Assembly: GCA_021521415.1 (NCBI GenBank)
Contig: JAIQDT010009012.1
Coordinates: 1-64,000, forward strand
Direction: 5' to 3'
DNA from: Bidens hawaiensis
Lineage: Eukaryota > Streptophyta > Magnoliopsida > Asterales > Asteraceae
DNA length: 64,000 nucleotides
Made by a program: the position numbers and the translations under genes
The notes under the pieces: generated by a model
Seen by the model: only the letters and a program-made list of their open reading frames with translations
Told to the model about the DNA's origin: nothing
Databases searched by the model: none
Shown here: positions 33,233-45,357 of the stretch, one piece after another
How the letters are laid out: each line of letters opens with the position of its first letter
Numbering within the stretch: the stretch's first letter is position 1

Positions 33233-36200
33233 TGTAACACCCCGTAACCGCAGCGGAAACGTAAATGGGATGCAACAGACACATCTGATATCAACAGCAT
33301 TGCTTATAAAGAAAACACCACTACAATAATTTAAACGTATTACATTGTTCCGAGTTTCGTTACCGACTAGGCGTTATCACATAAGTTTTACCAATAGTAC
33401 GTTAACATGTTTAATACAAAATATAGACTCTTAAGCTTCCACAAAATAGCACACATCATCAAGCACGTATCACTCATTCCAATTTGGGTGTACCTAGAAA
33501 GCATGTAAAGAAAACGGGTCAACTACGAATAGTTGGTGAGTTTCACTAATTTAAATAAACCATGACAAATCATTTTAATAATCATAAATTAATGATGTAA
33601 TTATGCTGAGCCTACAAGTGAAAACTCTGTTAACCCAGAAACACATTTAATAACCTCTGGGGACACTGTTAACCCAGAAACACATTTAATAACCTCTGGG
33701 GACACTGTTAACCCAGAAACACATTTAATAACCTCTGGGGACACTGTTAACCCAGAAATACATTTAATAACCTCTGGGGACACTGTTAACCCAGAACACT
33801 GTTTCGGGCCTTACAATATTAGCAACTCAGACAATTACCATCTTGATACATTACCGTACGATTCCCGTACAATAAACATTATATAATACATTCATTTCCA
33901 TGCGATCGGCATGTACTTAAACACTTTGATAAAAACATGCTTTCCGCCCCGGGAAAATATTTAAATCAGTTCAGTAAAAAGGGGCTCGTGAAACTCACCT
34001 TTTTGTGAGCAAAGATGTAATACTGTGCACAGCTACCGGTCCGAATCTGTAATACGATCCCTAAGTCGTTACTACACAATTTCTATTAATATAACTTAAA
34101 TTCGTGTTAACCGGTACGTCTGGGGACACTGTTAACCCAGTACCGTACACGATCCGGGGACAATGTTAACCCCGAAACACTTCTCAGGACTTAGATTGTG
34201 ATACAACTTAGAGTTCTTTAGTCAAAATTACCATTAGTTTGTTTTCTCGTTTTGCGTGCCTAGCACGGTTAACCGTCTTTATGTTTTCAAAAATGAGTTT
34301 GGTCACATACGACCCGAAAATAGTTGTTACTGATATTTTAATTAAAGTGGTGAAATTAGAGCTCGGTTTAGACACCCCGTTTGGCCGCGGGGCCCGTTTC
34401 CGTCTTTAGTGTACCGGAAACTGCTAAATCGGGTAAAATTACCTAAATCATCCGAATTACTTTCGGATGATTTATTTTTACTTGATTAACTTAGTTTCAT
34501 GAAAATAGTCCATTTTTAGGGTTTTTATACACCAGTCAGCTCGCTTAGGCGAACTTTGCCGGTTTACGCGTTTTAAGCTTTAAAAGTTTGTTTTTATGTT
34601 CTGTTTAGCACAAATAATTATCCGTTTAGTCTCGGATCTTGAAATTTTGCACAAATCAGTTTTTGACAGTAAGGAATTTTATAAAAATATTTCCAGAATT
34701 AATTTTTATATTTAACATTTATTTATCTATTTTTAAACGTCATTTAAACACCAAATATGTCGAAAATACCAAACGACCTTAGAAAAATCCCAAATTTTTC
34801 TGGGATGACTCCTGCCATCCACATAGTTCCCAGTAATTTTACAGAACCAAAAACCCATTTTTCATGCCATTTTCACCAAAACCGAGCTAGAAAACCCTAG
34901 AACTCGTTTTACCGAAAAGCCTACTTAGACTTCTCCGATGGACCTGAAATTTTGTGTGTGACTTTTATATGTTATAAAAAGCTTATCTGAAGTTTTCCAG
35001 AATTTTTCATGATGTTTAGCTATTTTTCACCATTTTTAGCCAAAACCGAGCATTAAATTCACCAAATATTCATCCTTTATCCAAAAATTACCAAAATTTC
35101 ACAGATCTCATATTTTCATGTGTAGATCATCTCTGTTAAATTTCATGACCCAAATCTAAGTCTACCACAATCTGTCCAAATCACACAAATCATACGAAAA
35201 ACCGAACTACCTTGTGTTTCTAGCTTTAGATCGCAAAGATCTTGCTTTCTAGCCTTTGCTAGCAACTAGATATAACACCTACAAGCACAATAACACCACA
35301 CCAAGAAAGTTATACCCAAAATCAAGCCATTCCTTTCATGGTTTCGGTTAAGACATCAAAACAAAGATTTTAACAGTAAAAAGTCGTTTTTGACTCTTTT
35401 AACTCCTTTCTTGGACCAAGATCCCTTGTATAACTTGTATACATCACTTGATCATGCAAGAATCGGTTTCATCTCGGGTTTTCACCCTTTTTTCACTTGA
35501 AACCTCATTTTCTCAAGATTTTGGAATTAAAAACCAAGATTAAACCATAATAATATGTTTATACCTTATGATTCTTGCTTAAAAACTTGGGTTTTTGGAT
35601 GAATGTTGAAGAGTGTTGAGAGAAATGTGGAGTTGGAGTGTTAAAAAAAGAAAATGATATGTGTTTGTACACCAAATGGACCGATCGGTCCATGTATGGT
35701 GTGGGGTGGGGCCCACATCTCAAACCTTGGCCACACATTCGGATTGTGTAATCCGGATAATGTTGTGGATAATCTGGTTCAGTTTGTTTTTCGGTTAAAT
35801 ACTTAATTCGGCTTAAAACGAGGCTAAAACGGTCGTTTTTCGGCTTAAAAATAAAATTTATATAAAACCGATTTAAAAACTTTAAAAACTTAAACCATGA
35901 CATTTATTGACTCAACACATCATATTGTCGGTCATTGTGCATCTTTTTCGGCTTGATCGATCTTCTCTTGCTTGGTTTGATGTTAAAGGTTTCGTTTATC
36001 GTACCGACGTACCAATAAATCGAAATCCTTTTTCTGTGCTATAATTCACTTATCCCGTAGCCTTAATACTTCGTAAACCTTACTAAACATCATATATTTC
36101 GTCTATAATGTAATCCCCGATTCGATCGGGTTTCAATAATCGTTCATCGGTTAATCGTAATTCCAATACGACTAGCTGTACATTCGAGTATAATTCATAC

Positions 36201-36314
36201 TTGTGAATCTTATATACTCGTATAAACACATTATAATTTATATATTCAGTATTAAATAGCACATAAATGGTATATTCCGGCTAGGGTATACCTGAATTTG
36301 CCGGGATCGTTACA
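33233..36314 (-). repeat. 3' LTR of the Gypsy chromovirus
   Basis: 3082 bp, TG...CA, nearly identical to 42231-45352. Contains the 39-bp minisatellite (33629-33790). Small ORFs such as 35559-35903 occur in both LTRs but resemble no known protein. Confidence 0.95.
33629..33800. repeat. 39-bp minisatellite in the 3' LTR, four full units
   Basis: The unit starts ACACTGTTAACCCAGAAACA and ends AACCTCTGGGG. Being 13 codons long, it leaves an ORF of repeating SPEVIKCVSGLTV on the minus strand. Diverged relatives recur near 34120-34175 (GGGGACACTGTTAACCCAG, then GGGGACAATGTTAACCCCG). Confidence 0.9.
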
Positions 36315-36330
36315 TTCTCCCCCCGTTATA
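36315..36330 (-). promoter_or_regulatory. Polypurine tract of the Gypsy chromovirus
   Basis: The minus strand reads TATAACGGGGGGAGAA directly upstream of the 3' LTR. Confidence 0.85.
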
Positions 36331-36350
36331 AAAATTTCGTCCTCGAAATT

Positions 36351-39300
36351 TTACGCGTCAACTACTTCCTTTTGAGGAAATAGGTGGGGGTATTTCTTCC
36401 GAAATTCGTCCTTTCGTTCCCATGTATATTCTGGGCCTCGTTGCGAGTTCCATCTAACTTTGACCAACGAGATCTTATTGTGTCTAAGTTGCTTGATTTT
36501 CCCGTCCACTATTTTTATGGGTTCCTCTACGAAATTAAGCTTATCGTTTAATTGGACACCCTCTAGTGGTAACACCGATGTCTCATCCGACAGACACTTT
36601 TTCAAGTTTGACACGTGAAACACGTTGTGAACTGCACTTAATTCATCAGGCATTTCTAATCGGTATGCTACAGGACCGATTTTTGCAGTAATGTCGAATG
36701 GTCCAATGTATCTAGGGACTAACTTCCCCGCCTTTCCAAATCTGACTACTCCTTTCCAAGGTGATACTTTCAAATACACTTTATCACCTTTCTCAAATGA
36801 TAACGGTTTTCTACGGGTATCGGCATAACTCTTCTGCCGATCCCGTGCGGCCTTCAGATTGATCTTAATTTCAAGGATTTTGCTGGTCGTTTCCTTGACC
36901 AGATCTGATCTAATAACCTGTGTGTCGCCCACTTCAGTCCAGCAGAGTGGTGATCGGCACTTCCGTCCATACAATGCTTCGTAAGGTGCTGCCTTTATAC
37001 TGCTATGGTAACTGTTATTATAGGAAAATTCAACGAGTGGGAGATGTTGATCCCAATTTCCCTTAAAATCCAGTACGCATGCACGAAGCAAATCCTCCAG
37101 TGTTTGGATGGTCCTCTCAGACTGACCGTCGGTCTGAGGGTGGTAAGCTGTGCTTAGATCAATACGCGTTCCCAGCGCTTCTTGTACAGCTTGCCAAAGA
37201 ATGGAGGTGAAATGGCTATCTCGATCGGAGATGATTGAGATGGGTATCCCATGACGAGACACAATTTCATTTATATAAATCTGCGCAAGTCTTTCGGTGT
37301 TATAATTATTTCTAATCGGAATAAAATGTGCCGACTTGGTTAGTCGATCCACGATTACCCAAATTGCATCGTGTCCACGGGACGTCTTAGGGAGATGTGT
37401 CACAAAATCCATTGTGATTTGCTCCCATTTCCATTCGGGAATTTCCGGTTGTTGTAACATCCCCGAGGGTTTCTGGTGGTCCGCCTTAACCCTCGCACAC
37501 GTCGTACACTTGCCGACGTATGTGGCTATATCCTTTTTCATACCCGGCCACCAGTAGAACTCCTTCACATCCTTGTACATCTTATCTGATCCCGGATGTA
37601 TGGAATATTTCGATTTATGCGCTTCGTCCATGATTAATTCTCGGAGGTCATGGAGGGTCGGGATCCAAATCCGATTTTTGAAATAGAGAATTTCGTCCAC
37701 GCGCTGTTCGAAATTCTTCTCGTTACCATAAAGTCCCTCTTTTACCAATTGTTCCTCTTTCAACGCCTCGCGTTGAGCGACTCGAACCAGGTCCGAAAGG
37801 TTCGACTGGACTGTCATTTCCAGTGCTCGCACTCGCAATGGCTTAACCCGATCCTTCCTACTCAAGGCATCGGCTACGACGTTAGCCTTGCTGGGGTGAT
37901 AACGGATGTCACAGTCATTGTCGCTTAACACCTCGACCCATCTTCGTTGCCTCATATTCAGTTCTTTCTGATCGAATATGTGTTGCAAACTTTTATGATC
38001 GGTGAAGATGGGGCACTTTGTACCGTAGAGATAATGTCTCCAGATTTTAAGTGCGAAGATAACTGCTCCCAGTTCTAAGTCATGAGTAGTGTAATTTTTC
38101 TCGTGTATTTTTAACTGTCGAGAAGCATAGGCTATAACCTTATTATTTTGCATCAACACGCATCCTAACCCTCTCCGGGATGCGTCACAATACACGACAA
38201 AACCATCGTCTCCGTCGGGGAGACTTAAGATCGGCGCTTGGCACAATCTTTGTTTTAGCGTTTGAAACGCCGTTTCCTGCTCTTCACCCCATTCATACTT
38301 TCGATCTTTTTGGGTCAGAAGGGTTAAAGGTTGGGCGATGCTGGAAAAGTTCTCTATAAATCGACGATAATATCCAGCTAAGCCTTAGAATTGGCGGATT
38401 TCCTTTGGCGATTTAGGCGCTTGCCAATTCTTAACTGCTTCAACCTTACTTGGATCAACGTGTATTCCTTGATGGTTTATAACGTGACCAAGGAATTGCA
38501 CTTCTTGTAACCAGAAGTTACACTTGGAGAATTTTGCATACAACTTCTCCTGATTTAGAAGCTCTAAAATTAATCTTAAGTGTTGCTCGTGCTCTTATTT
38601 ACTCTTCGAGTATATCAAAATATCGTCAATAAAAACGATGACGAATTTATCGAGGTAGGGTTTACAGACTCGATTCATGAGATCCATGAACACTGCTGGC
38701 GCATTTGTTAGCCCGAAAGGCATAACTAAGAACTCGTAATGGCCGTAGCGAGTCCGGAATGCGGTTTTTGGGATATCCTCCTCCTGAATTCTAACCTGAT
38801 GGTATCCCGATCTAAGATCAATTTTTGAGAAGTAGCTCGCACCTTGTAGTTGGTCGAACAGGTCATCGATTCGGGGGAGAGGATACCTATTTTTGATTGT
38901 CAACTTGTTCAATTCCCTGTAATCAATGCACATTCTAAGGCTCCCGTCCTTCTTTTTCACGAAAAGTACAGGTGCACCCCACGGGGAATAACTGGGACGT
39001 ATAAATCCTTTATCCAACAATTCTTGCAACTGGTTGGATAATTCTTGCATCTCGGATGGTGCAAGTCGGTAGGGCGCCTTAGCAACAGGGCCAGCTTGTG
39101 GTAATAAGTCGATTCTGAATTCGACCTGTCGGGTTGGCGGTAATCCAGGAAGTTCTTCTGGGAAGACTTGTGGAAATTCGCGTACCACTGGAATATCATC
39201 CACCCGTTTCTCCTCAGAATCAGTGGCCGTCAAGCTTGCTAGATACGCCACGCATCCTTGGCGTATGTATTTTAACACCTTGAGGTGGGATATAAATGGT

Positions 39301-40454
39301 ATCATGGTGCCTGACTTCTCACCCTGCACTAATACCTCTTCGTCATCCGACACCCGGATCTTGACGATTTTCTTTTCACAGTTTATTTCTACCTTGTTAC
39401 GTGCTAACCAATCCATTCCCACTATTACGTCGAAACTACCCAATTCTACCGGTAACAAGTCAATCAGAAAGGATTGTTCGTTCATAATAAAAGGGCAATT
39501 CCGAATTATCTGATTAACTATCATGGTTTTACCGTTAGCGACTTCTACGGTGTAAGGTTCTATGGTTTCACTAATTGGAAGGTTTGCAATCGATAGGAAT
39601 TTAACAGAAACAAAACTTCTATCGGCGCCTGTATCAAATAATACAGAAGCGTAATGATCAGAGACGAGGAATGTACCTGTCACTACGCTGGGGTCCTGGT
39701 GTGCTTCGTTCACCCCCATCACAAATGCTCGGCCTCGCGCTGGGTTGGACGACGATGCCGGACCCGCGATTTGCCGCTCATTTCCTCCCTGGTTCAGTTT
39801 CGGACAGTTTCTCTTGAAGTGCTCTGCGCTGCCGCATTCAAAGCAAGCACGGCTGGTGGTCATCACTTGATTTCCTTGTGGGTTTGGTTGTCGGGCTGGT
39901 TGGGTCCTAAATGGCTGCGCACGGATAGGTTGCGGTTGTCGGTTCAGGTTGTTCAGGTTTGTCCTACATCTCGGTGCGGAGTGCCCTTCCCTGCCACACC
40001 GATGGCACACTACCACCCTGCACTCGCCTCCATGTTGGTAACCGCATTTCCCACACCTGGGAAACGTCCTTGTCTTCGGTTCTTGCCTTCCGCCCGAACT
40101 AGTCATGGCGTAGTTCTGGGCAGCGGGCCTAGCACGTTTACCTTGCTGCTTTTCCTGAATCCTATGGTCATGTGTACCCCGCTTTCCCCCAGCGGATTCT
40201 CCCACCACCTTCAGTGACCCGCTCCTTATGAAATCATACGTGACGATACCAGCTTGCGTCACCGCACCCTCATACGTCTGGTGTCCCCCAGAATTGACTA
40301 TACTCCTTACAACTGGAGTTAGCCCCCAAATATAACGCTCAACCCTCTTCGACTCTGGGGTGACCAACCATGGTACCAATCGCGACAACTCATTAAACCG
40401 GTTCGTATAACCCAAATGGTCTGCCCGCCTGCATCTCCAGGTTCCACAATTCAT
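36351..40454 (-). pseudogene. pol: Gypsy chromovirus gag end and pol: zinc knuckles, PR, RT, RNase H, IN
   Basis: One frame runs the whole length, broken only by two TAA codons at 38595-38597 and 38385-38387, so nearly all domains are intact. In the 5' ORF (40454-38595): knuckles [14 protein letters not shown] (residues 150-163) and [14 protein letters not shown] (204-217), protease DTG (274-276), and RT up to [11 protein letters not shown]. In the 3' ORF (38246-36351): RNase H YCDAS; integrase zinc ligands H210, H217, C247, C250; catalytic D280, D341, E377; and a C-terminal chromodomain-like tail, [16 protein letters not shown]. The RT finger-to-thumb part (38595-38247) lies between the two stops. 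The tail could direct insertion to heterochromatin, as known for chromoviruses. Confidence 0.93.
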
Positions 40455-41006
40455 TTTCTAATTTCTGCAATTCGTTTTTCGGGCATAAATGTTCCAGTAC
40501 AAGAGCCTTAAGCTCTGTCCAGGTCATGCGGTTTGTCGCCGCCTGACCCCGGGTCTGCACTATCGTGTTCCACCATGTCAAGGCATGGTCCGTGAATGTG
40601 CAGGTGGCGTACTTTACAACACAGTCCTCGGGGCAGTTGCTGATGTTCACAACTGATTCTATTTTCTCGATCCACTTAACCAACCCATTTGATCCTTCAG
40701 ACCCGCTAAACTCTAAAGATTTGCACAACATAAAGTCTTTGATCGAACATCCCCTGGATGCAGGAATCGGTTCAGTACGGTTCGTCTCTACAGTTGGTAT
40801 AGGGCCATTACTGTCCGTAACGACCACTCTAGGTGGTGCGTCATTACTCGGAATCGTGTTATCGTTCTGTGGAGGATTAACATTTTGTTCCCCGATTTTA
40901 CATCCATATTAGACGATACTATATCCGGTATCGCCGCCTCCAACTGTTGAGCAATCAAACGGCTCACATCTACTTCCGACATTTGAGCTGATCGTTTTGG
41001 TGCCAT
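40393..41006 (-). pseudogene. gag: Gypsy chromovirus gag, 5' part
   Basis: ATG at 41006 begins MAPKRSAQMSEVDVSRLIAQ. A frameshift between about 40905 and 40870 moves to the 40827-40393 frame, which holds the retrotransposon-gag core (LEFSGSEGSNGLVKWIEKIE, then ALTWWNT). A second frameshift near 40430 leads into the zinc-knuckle/pol frame. Two frameshifts plus two pol stops make this young copy non-autonomous. Confidence 0.85.
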
Positions 41007-41245
41007 TCTACACATCATCAGAAAATACATATAATTAATACAAGTTTCAATCATAAAAAACAACAAACATTCCATTCATTATCAAACATTAGTACATATT
41101 ACATCCATGTCAGTTCACATACTTTTCCTGTCATCATTACATAAGTTAAGTTTTCCTACATGGGGCCTATGTCGGCATCATCTCGACAGAGTATGTTAGC
41201 ATCACCACTAACTGCTTACACAGAGTATCAAAAAGCGGTCCCTGT

Positions 41246-41866
41246 CTACTCCCATCCTAACACAACTAAACACGGTGGTATACCAACCCCACCAAAACAG
41301 CCACCAACACCACCATCACAGCCAGCATAACCCGGATCCGCGTCTCCATCCGGCCGATCATCCACTGGGAGTATGAGCACTCCCTCTTCAGCTGCGAAAT
41401 TGCATACTGGTGGTCCAGTATGCAGTCCCCCCAGGTACATCCGCCTCTGCACTCCCACTGTCAAGGCGGCGGAGTGCTCATTCACCTGCTCGGTGAGCCC
41501 TCGAAGCCATGCCGCCGCATCCCTTTCCTGCCTAGGGAGGCCCCACACGGGTGGAGTCACAGGCTCGAGCTGGGAGCGGGAGGACTCGCCCCTGCGGGTA
41601 GCAGGTCTGGGTGGGGGCGAGGTAGGTTGGACATGTAGGACACTGATCCGCGCCGTGAGGCGGGGTCCGAATCCGGGCGGGACAGGGATGGCCTGTGGTG
41701 CGGGCGGGGTAGGGGATCTGACAATCCTGACTGGGGAGGACTGGCCAGAGCTCCTACGACTAGCCTTGCTAGGCTCAGAGCTGGATGATACGCGTAGGCT
41801 CCCAGAGTTCCCGGAGCTGACTTCCTCCGGGTCATCCTCCACCGACAAACTAGGAGTCCTCGACAT
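41246..41866 (-). CDS. Ser/Pro-rich leader ORF upstream of gag (206 codons)
   Basis: I do not recognise this protein. The likely start at 41866 gives MSRTPSLSVEDDPEE, preceded on the minus strand by TTGTGTGCAGGAAAGA, which resembles a 3' splice site. The N-terminal half is Ser/Pro/Arg-rich and probably disordered; the C-terminal part is Gly/Asp-rich. It ends 240 bp before the gag ATG and is uninterrupted, unlike gag and pol. A plus-strand ORF on the same DNA (41373-41915) is treated as the shadow, because the element is transcribed on the minus strand. It could simply be an open stretch in GC-rich leader. Confidence 0.5.
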   Translation of the reverse strand: MSRTPSLSVEDDPEEVSSGNSGSLRVSSSSEPSKASRRSSGQSSPVRIVRSPTPPAPQAIPVPPGFGPRLTARISVLHVQPTSPPPRPATRRGESSRSQLEPVTPPVWGLPRQERDAAAWLRGLTEQVNEHSAALTVGVQRRMYLGGLHTGPPVCNFAAEEGVLILPVDDRPDGDADPGYAGCDGGVGGCFGGVGIPPCLVVLGWE

Positions 41867-42230
41867 TCTTTCCTGCACACAAGTTAACAAACATATAGTT
41901 CTTTCCATAGTGTAAATCATAAACAAATTAATATGCACTTACTTATACAACTTGACCACATAATAATATTATCATATATTTGCACATATGTTGCCAATTT
42001 TACCTATTAAAGTCCCCCGTGACTTCCCCTGAATTCCCTCGTGCGGACAAGTCTGTTATTATGTTCCGGACCATAATAACTCACTTGTCCATCCAAGTTC
42101 ATCCAGACCTTGTCACAATAAATTATTAGTTGATATTCAGATCCTATAACACTTGAGCTACTGGTTATATTTTAGGTATCTTTTAAAGACATCCTAATTC
42201 TTTATAACCAATGGCTCTGATACCAAGTTC
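41867..42230 (-). other. 5' leader and primer-binding site of the Gypsy chromovirus
   Basis: The PBS at 42212-42226 reads TTGGTATCAGAGCCA on the minus strand, four bases after the 5' LTR. The rest (41867-42211) is leader without further motifs. Confidence 0.85.
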
Positions 42231-45200
42231 TGTACCACCCCGTAACCGCAGCGGAAACGTAAACGGGATGCAACAGACACATCTGATATCAACAGCATTG
42301 CTTATAAAGAAAACACCACTACAATAATTTAAACGTATTACATTGTTCCGAGTTTCGTTACCGACTAGGCGTTATCACATAAGTTTTACCAATAGTACGT
42401 TAACATGTTTAATACAAAATATAGACTCTTAAGCTTCCACAAAATAGCACACATCATCAAGCACGTATCACTCATTCCAATTTGGGTGTACCTAGAAAGC
42501 ATGTAAAGAAAACGGGTCAACTACGAATAGTTGGTGAGTTTCACTAATTTAAATAAACCATGACAAATCATTTTAATAATCATAAATTAATGATGTAATT
42601 ATGCTGAGCCTACAGGTGAAAACTCTGTTAACCCAGAAACACATTTAATAACCTCTGGGGACACTGTTAACCCAGAAACACATTTAATAACCTCTGGGGA
42701 CACTGTTAACCCAGAAATACATTTAATAACCTCTGGGGACACTGTTAACCCAGAAATACATTTAATAACCTCTGGGGACACTGTTAACCCAGAAATACAT
42801 TTAATAACCTCTGGGGACACTGTTAACCCAGAACACTGTTTCGGGCCTTACAATATTAGCAACTCAGACAATTACCATCTTGATACATTACCGTACGATT
42901 CCCGTACAATAAACATTATATAATACATTCATTTCCATGCGATCGGCATGTACTTAAACACTTTAATAAAAACATGGTTTCCGCCCCGGGAAAATATTTA
43001 AATCAGTTCGGTAAAAAGGGGCTCGTGAAACTCACCTTTTGGTGAGCAAAGATGTAATACTGTGCACAGCTACCGGTCCGGATCTGTAATACGATCCCTA
43101 AGTCGTTACTACACAATTTCTATTAATATAACTTAAATTTGTGTTAACCGGTACGTCTGGGGACACTGTTAACCCAGTACCGTACACGATCCGGGGACAA
43201 TGTTAACCCCGAAACACTTTTCAGGACTTAGATTGTGATACAACTTAGAGTTCTTTAGTCAAAATTACCATTAGTTTGTTTTCTCGTTTTGCGTGCCTAG
43301 CACGGTTAACCGTCTTTATGTTTTCAAAAATGAGTTTGGTCACATACGACCCGAAAATAGTTGTTACTGATATTTTAATTAAAGTGGTGAAATTAGAGCT
43401 CGGTTTAGACACCCCGTTTGGCCGCGGGGCCCGTTTCCGTCTTTAGTATACCGAAAACTGCTAAATCGGGTAAAATTACCCAAATCATCCGAATTACTTT
43501 CGGATGATTTATTTTTACTTGATTAACTTAGTTTCATGAAAATAGTCCATTTTTAGGGTTTTTATACACCAGTCAGCTCGCTTAGGCGAACTTTGCCGGT
43601 TTACGCGTTTTAAGCTTTAAAAGTTTGTTTTTATGTTCTGTTTAGCACAAATAATTATCCGTTTAGTCTCGGATCTTGAAATTTTGCACAAATCAGTTTT
43701 TGACAGTAAGGAATTTTATAAAAATATTTCCAGAATTAATTTTTATATTTAACATTTATTTATCTATTTTTAAACGTCATTTAAACACCAAATATGTCGA
43801 AAATACCAAACGACCTTAGAAAAATCCCAAATTTTTCTGGGATGACTCCTGCCATCCACATAGTTCCCAGTAATCTTTACAGAACCAAAAACTCATTTTT
43901 CATGCCATTTTCACCAAAACCGAGCTAGAAAACCCTAGAACTCGTCTTACCGAAAAGCCTACTTAGACTTCTCCAATGGACCTGAAATTTTGTGTGTGAC
44001 TTTTATATGTTATAAAAAGCTTATCTGAAGTTTTCCAGAATTTTTCATGATGTTTAGCTATTTTTCACCATTTTTAGCCAAAACCGAGCATTAAATTCAC
44101 CAAATATTCATCCTTTATCCAAAAATTACCAAAATTTTACAGATCTCATATTTTCATGTGTAGATCATCTCTGTGAAATTTCATGACCCAACTCTAAGTC
44201 TACCACAATCTGTCCAAATCACACAAATCATACGAAAAACCGAACTACTTTGTGTTTCTAGCTTTAGATCGCAAAGATCTTGCTTTCTAGCCTTTGCTAG
44301 CAACTAGATATAACACCTAAAAGCACAATAACACCACACCAAGCAAGTTATACCCAAAATCAAGCCATTCCTTTCATGGTTTCGGTTAAGACATTAAAAC
44401 AAAGATTTTAACCGTAAAAATTCGTTTTTGACTCTTTTAACTCCTTTCTTGGACCCAGATCCCTTGTATAACTTGTATACATCACTTGATCATGCAAGAA
44501 TCGGTTTCATCTCGGGTTTTCACCCATTTTTCACTTGAAACCTCATTTTCTCAATATTTTGGAATTAAAAACCAAGATTAAACCATAATAATATGTTTAT
44601 ACCTTATGATTCTTGCTTAAAAACTTGGGTTTTTGGATGAATGTTGAAGAGTGTTGAGAGAAATGTGGAGTTGGAGTGTTAAAAGAAGAAAATGATATGT
44701 GTTTGTGCACCAAATGGACCGATCGGTCCATGTATGGTGTGGGGTGGGGCCCACATCTCAAACCTTGGCCACACATTCGGATTGTGTAATCCGGATAATG
44801 TTGTGGATAATCTGGTTCAGTTTGTTTTTCGGTTAAACACTTAATTCGGCTTAAAACCAGGCTAAAACGGTCGTTTTTCGGCTTAAAAATAAAATTTATA
44901 TAAAACCGATTTAAAAACTTTAAAAACTTAAACCATGACATTTATTGACTCAACACATCATATTGTCGGTCATTGTGCATCTTTTTCGGCTTGATCGATC
45001 TTCTCTTGCTTGGTTTGATGTTAAAGGTTTCGTTTATCGTACCGACGTACCAATAAATCGAAATCCTTTTTCTGTGCTATAATTCACTAATCCCGTAGCC
45101 TTAATACTTCGTAAACCTTACTAAACATCATATATTTCGTCTATAATGTAATCCCCGATTCGATCGGGTTTCAATAATCGTTCATCGGTTAATCGTAATT

Positions 45201-45352
45201 CCAATACGACTAGCTGTACATTCGAGTATAATTCATACTTGTGAATCTTATATACTCGTATAAACACATTATAATTTATATATTCAGTCTTAAATAACAC
45301 ATAAATGGTATATTCCGGCTAGGGTATACCTGAATTTGCCGGGATCGTTACA
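42231..45352 (-). repeat. 5' LTR of the Gypsy chromovirus
   Basis: 3122 bp, TG...CA. About 40 bp longer than its partner, because the minisatellite at 42628-42832 has five units instead of four. Followed by CTTAA at 45353-45357. Confidence 0.95.
42628..42832. repeat. 39-bp minisatellite in the 5' LTR, five units
   Basis: Same unit as at 33629-33800, with one extra copy. Some units carry AAATACATTT and others AAACACATTT, so the copies can be matched between LTRs. Confidence 0.9.
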
Positions 45353-45357
45353 CTTAA

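Larger units (their letters stand above)
33233..45352 (-). mobile_element. Young Gypsy chromovirus (Tekay/Del-like), 12.1 kb
   Basis: LTRs 33233-36314 and 42231-45352 begin TGTA and end GATCGTTACA and are flanked by CTTAA. In transcript order (minus): 5' LTR, PBS, leader ORF, gag, protease, RT, RNase H, integrase with chromodomain-like tail, polypurine tract, 3' LTR. By eye about 35-40 substitutions and a one-repeat length difference separate the LTRs over about 3.1 kb, so the insertion is recent compared with its surroundings. Clade call from LTR length and chromodomain-like end is inference. Confidence 0.93.

Noticed and set aside
33601..33790. Repeats of 39 bp resembling a CRISPR array or a repeat protein (SPEVIKCVSGLTV)
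   Set aside because: Units are directly adjacent with no spacers, and they lie in an LTR of a plant retrotransposon. The ORF exists only because the unit length is divisible by three.
35559..35903. 114-codon ORF present in both chromovirus LTRs (also 44597-44941)
   Set aside because: Conservation is explained by LTR identity; no motif supports a protein.
39654..40217. 187-codon plus-strand ORF
   Set aside because: Shadow of the gag zinc-knuckle region read on the minus strand.
41373..41915. 180-codon plus-strand ORF opposite the Gypsy leader
   Set aside because: Antisense shadow of a GC-rich region; the element's PBS and polypurine tract show minus-strand transcription.
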